From: Bombus terrestris
Lineage: Eukaryota; Arthropoda; Insecta; Hymenoptera; Apidae
Reading direction: 5' to 3'
Assembly (NCBI RefSeq): GCF_910591885.1
Contig: NC_063276.1
Coordinates: 8,370,001 to 8,434,000, forward strand
DNA length: 64,000 bases
In this document: positions 61,601 to 64,000 of the stretch, piece by piece
How the letters are laid out: every line of letters starts with the position of its first letter
How positions within the stretch are numbered: the stretch's first letter is position 1
Program-made: the position numbers and the translations under genes
Notes under the pieces: model-generated
Seen by the model: only the letters and a program-made list of their open reading frames with translations
What the model was told of the DNA's origin: nothing
Databases searched by the model: none

Positions 61601-63610
61601 AATTTCATATTGAATATTATTGAGGAAACTATTCCTTCTAAACATTTTCCTTTTTTCCTATTTTATGGTATATTGAAGTATGATGCCTCTTTTCCATTGG
61701 ATGCCTTAATATTTAAAGATTTTAATAACTTCCTAATAATTATTTATGTTTAGTTCATTCTTATAAGTATAAGTAATCCGGATAGAGATTTGTTTCATTT
61801 GTAAAATATTATAATGAATACTATAGTGTAGATATTTCATGTTTTCGTGCGTCTATGTACCTCTGAATTTCATACATAAATATATATTCGTAGCTTAATA
61901 GTCATATATTTATTTTTTAATATATAAAGGAATAATAAAACAGCGGCTGTAATTGCTTTGGCATAAAACATACTAGTTCTGCAGTAAAAATTTGCAGTAT
62001 TTTATTTTAATAGAAATGGTCTTCCTGTAGATTGTACACAGACTTTTGTGGCTAACTATGAAAGCCGCGAAAAGAGCAACTTCTACGGTGGAAAGGAATG
62101 TAAATTTTATGTCAAATGCAGAGTTAAATGCTGTAAATGTTAGAATAATTTATTTTAACTTCCAAACAATTGCAAGACGAAGCTAAAGTTGTTAATGTTA
62201 ATTTTAAATTGAAAAGCTATATTTTTGACATTTATATCGTTTGCCATTTCAATTAGCCGATTTCATTCTGTAAAATTATGTTCTATTTATCGTACCGCTT
62301 ACTTTTTAGCAGTACATCTACTAAAACGTACTTCTACTACATCTACTTTAACATTTTCTATAAGAATATTATACACATATAACGGCGCATTTTTGAAAAT
62401 CAAAATAATCATACATACATAATTATAAATATAATCATAAATATACATTATACATAAAAGCATTTATTTTTTCTCCGCGTTATATATTTTTTTTTTTTAT
62501 ATATCGTTGATTTCAATTTCTTCGGTAGAAATTTAGTATTTTAGTCGTCGTTAACTTTAGTATCAAGTGTATATTGTTACCATTTAGAAATATATCCACA
62601 TTTTCTATGTAACAAGCATCTTACTGCACTGATGTGATGCAATATATTTATGCTATCAAAGTATAAAGCCTAGATGAGAACGAATGAATAAATCGTCTAT
62701 CTACGAAGAAAAGCTGTTTTGTATTTTTCTCTCTTACTATACATAGACATACATCAAAACCAGAATATCTTAATATTACTCATACCTGTTGTCTTTTCTT
62801 TCGTATTTAAAACTATCAATATGCTGAAATATTTTAGAAATTGTGTTATGCAACCAATCTAAGCTAACGTATTTTATTGTATAATATTTGTAGGATAATT
62901 AATTTGTGATTTATTTATATGATATACGCGGGTTATATATATATATGTCTGGTAACTAATTCTTTGAAATATAAAAATTCAGGAAGAATAAGACGAATTT
63001 TCTTAGTTAATTTCCTATAATTTTCTAGCACATAAAGCATCATCATTCAAACGTTTTATTAGATTTGAAAAGATTACGTATTCGAGTTCACGACTTAAGG
63101 ATAAACGAGAAATAAACGTCTCGAACGAAGAGGGAAAGGTCTGATTTAAAGCATTGAAAGCTGCTGGCTCGAACAACCAACCAGGGCGTGGCTCAATAGT
63201 TTCAGAGGCTTTCTAACATGGTTCAACTTAATACTACGATTCTACTTTATTTGATTGTTGCACACGGAATGATTAATTTTATACGGGTATAAAATCATTC
63301 AGAATTTAGTAACTAAAATTGAATATAGTGTTATAAATATTTATTAATTGTTTTATTAAGAGGAAAAGCATACGCAAGAAATCATATTGCGATTAAAAAT
63401 ATTTGGTCCGAACCATTTTCTTACGTTATACCATTAATATAACGCGGTAAAAGTTAATGTGAAAAATTGAGCTTGAGAAAAATATACTCTGCATTAAAAA
63501 TAAGCCAATATAATTAACTAAAGATGTTCAGTGTAATAGCTATAATTATAAAATACGATTATGATGATATCCTACATGTAATAATTGTATTAATCGTAAT
63601 TGTGTATTAC
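61601..63610. other. AT-rich sequence, nothing recognised
   Basis: Includes a poly-T run near 62490-62500 and a short (TA)n run near 62936-62946. Only a short GC-richer segment near 63060-63240 stands out. Confidence 0.4.
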
Positions 63611-63614
63611 AACC

Positions 63615-63990
63615 CTTTTTCCGTATCTTCCACCTACGCCTATCTACCCTTTTTTCTTGCTCTTTTATCCCTTTCTTTGTTATCTTGCTTCCTTCTTTCA
63701 CTTTTTTTCCTTCCTGCACTTTCTACTCACTTCTCTCTTTTTCCCTTCTTTTATCGCTGCTTTACGTTCCATGCTTGCCCTATCATCCCTTTCATCTTTT
63801 TCTTCTTCTCTTCTTTCCCCTTCCTTACATTTCTTTCCTTCCCGTTTTCTTGCTTCGACTTCCCTTCCTCTTTACTCTTTTCTTTCCCATTCTACCTTCT
63901 TTCTCTCTATCCTGTTTTTCTTTTTATTCTTAACCTCTCTTTTAAATTGTTCATCCCTCTCTCATCCCTTCTCGAAATATAGAAATTTCT
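63615..63990. repeat. long pyrimidine-rich tract
   Basis: About 370 bp of almost pure C/T on the plus strand (TTTCCTTCC, CTTTCTT words). The long Phe/Leu/Ser/Pro frames through it follow from composition and are not accepted as genes. Confidence 0.75.
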
Positions 63991-64000
63991 TACATTCTTA

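Noticed and set aside
63170..63225. GCGTGGCTCAATAGTTT as a tRNA D-arm
   Set aside because: No acceptor stem or T-arm can be paired around it.
63524..63982. 152-codon hydrophobic frame near the right edge
   Set aside because: Phe/Leu/Ser-rich only because the DNA is a pyrimidine tract.

Overview
The window looks like nuclear DNA from an insect, most likely a bee or another aculeate hymenopteran. It is strongly AT-rich with scattered CpG-containing GC-rich islands, many dinucleotide microsatellites, mariner/Tc1-type transposon remnants, canonical GT/AG introns and very low gene density. There is no operon structure, no CRISPR array, no rRNA, and no tRNA that I could recognise. The species assignment is inference.

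One protein-coding gene can be supported firmly. It lies on the minus strand and spans 42765 to 21427. Its three coding exons are exon 1 (41874-42765, signal peptide and long variable region), exon 2 (25526-25686, one complete six-cysteine LDL-receptor class A module) and exon 3 (21427-21486, the last 19 residues and stop). They are separated by introns of about 16.2 kb and 4.0 kb. The splice sites are strong and the phases join perfectly, giving a 370-residue secreted protein. Architecture and the LDLa module point to jelly belly (jeb), the secreted ligand of the receptor tyrosine kinase Alk in insects. Exon 3 is too short to show up as an open reading frame and was found by searching for the missing C-terminal tail. 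A likely poly(A) signal lies at 20962-20967. The promoter was not located. A GC-rich region at about 43.0-45.7 kb, with a perfect CRE palindrome at 43810-43817 and a possible 5'-UTR splice acceptor near 43022, is the best candidate.

Left part (1-20.9 kb): mostly AT-rich intergenic DNA. It contains a degenerate tandem array (about 3.95-4.27 kb), a hairpin-rich GC island (4.44-4.71 kb), a trinucleotide microsatellite (5.61-5.73 kb), an internally deleted mariner copy (5836-6044), a promoter/5'-exon-like segment on the plus strand ending in a splice donor (about 6.13-6.594 kb), a speculative small spliced ORF (8.34-8.73 kb), and more degenerate tandem arrays (17.2-17.5 and 18.5-19.6 kb).

Middle part (20.9-45.7 kb): the jeb-like gene. 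Its introns carry a Tc1-like element with a nested inverted repeat (about 22.9-24.4 kb), a degenerate tandem array (27.8-28.2 kb), a precursor-like hairpin (32169-32231), GC-rich islands and a second Tc1-like end (38.43-38.53 kb).

Right part (45.7-64 kb): no recognisable gene. It has a degenerate tandem array with a period of about 210-245 bp (49.9-50.85 kb), a GC-rich island with small ORFs (51.7-52.2 kb), an imperfect purine-rich array (52.9-53.3 kb), an AT palindrome cluster (61.33-61.6 kb) and a pyrimidine-rich tract to the right edge. I see no convincing multi-gene novel system here. The most useful results are the complete jeb-like gene model, the recurrent degenerate tandem arrays and a few non-coding structures.
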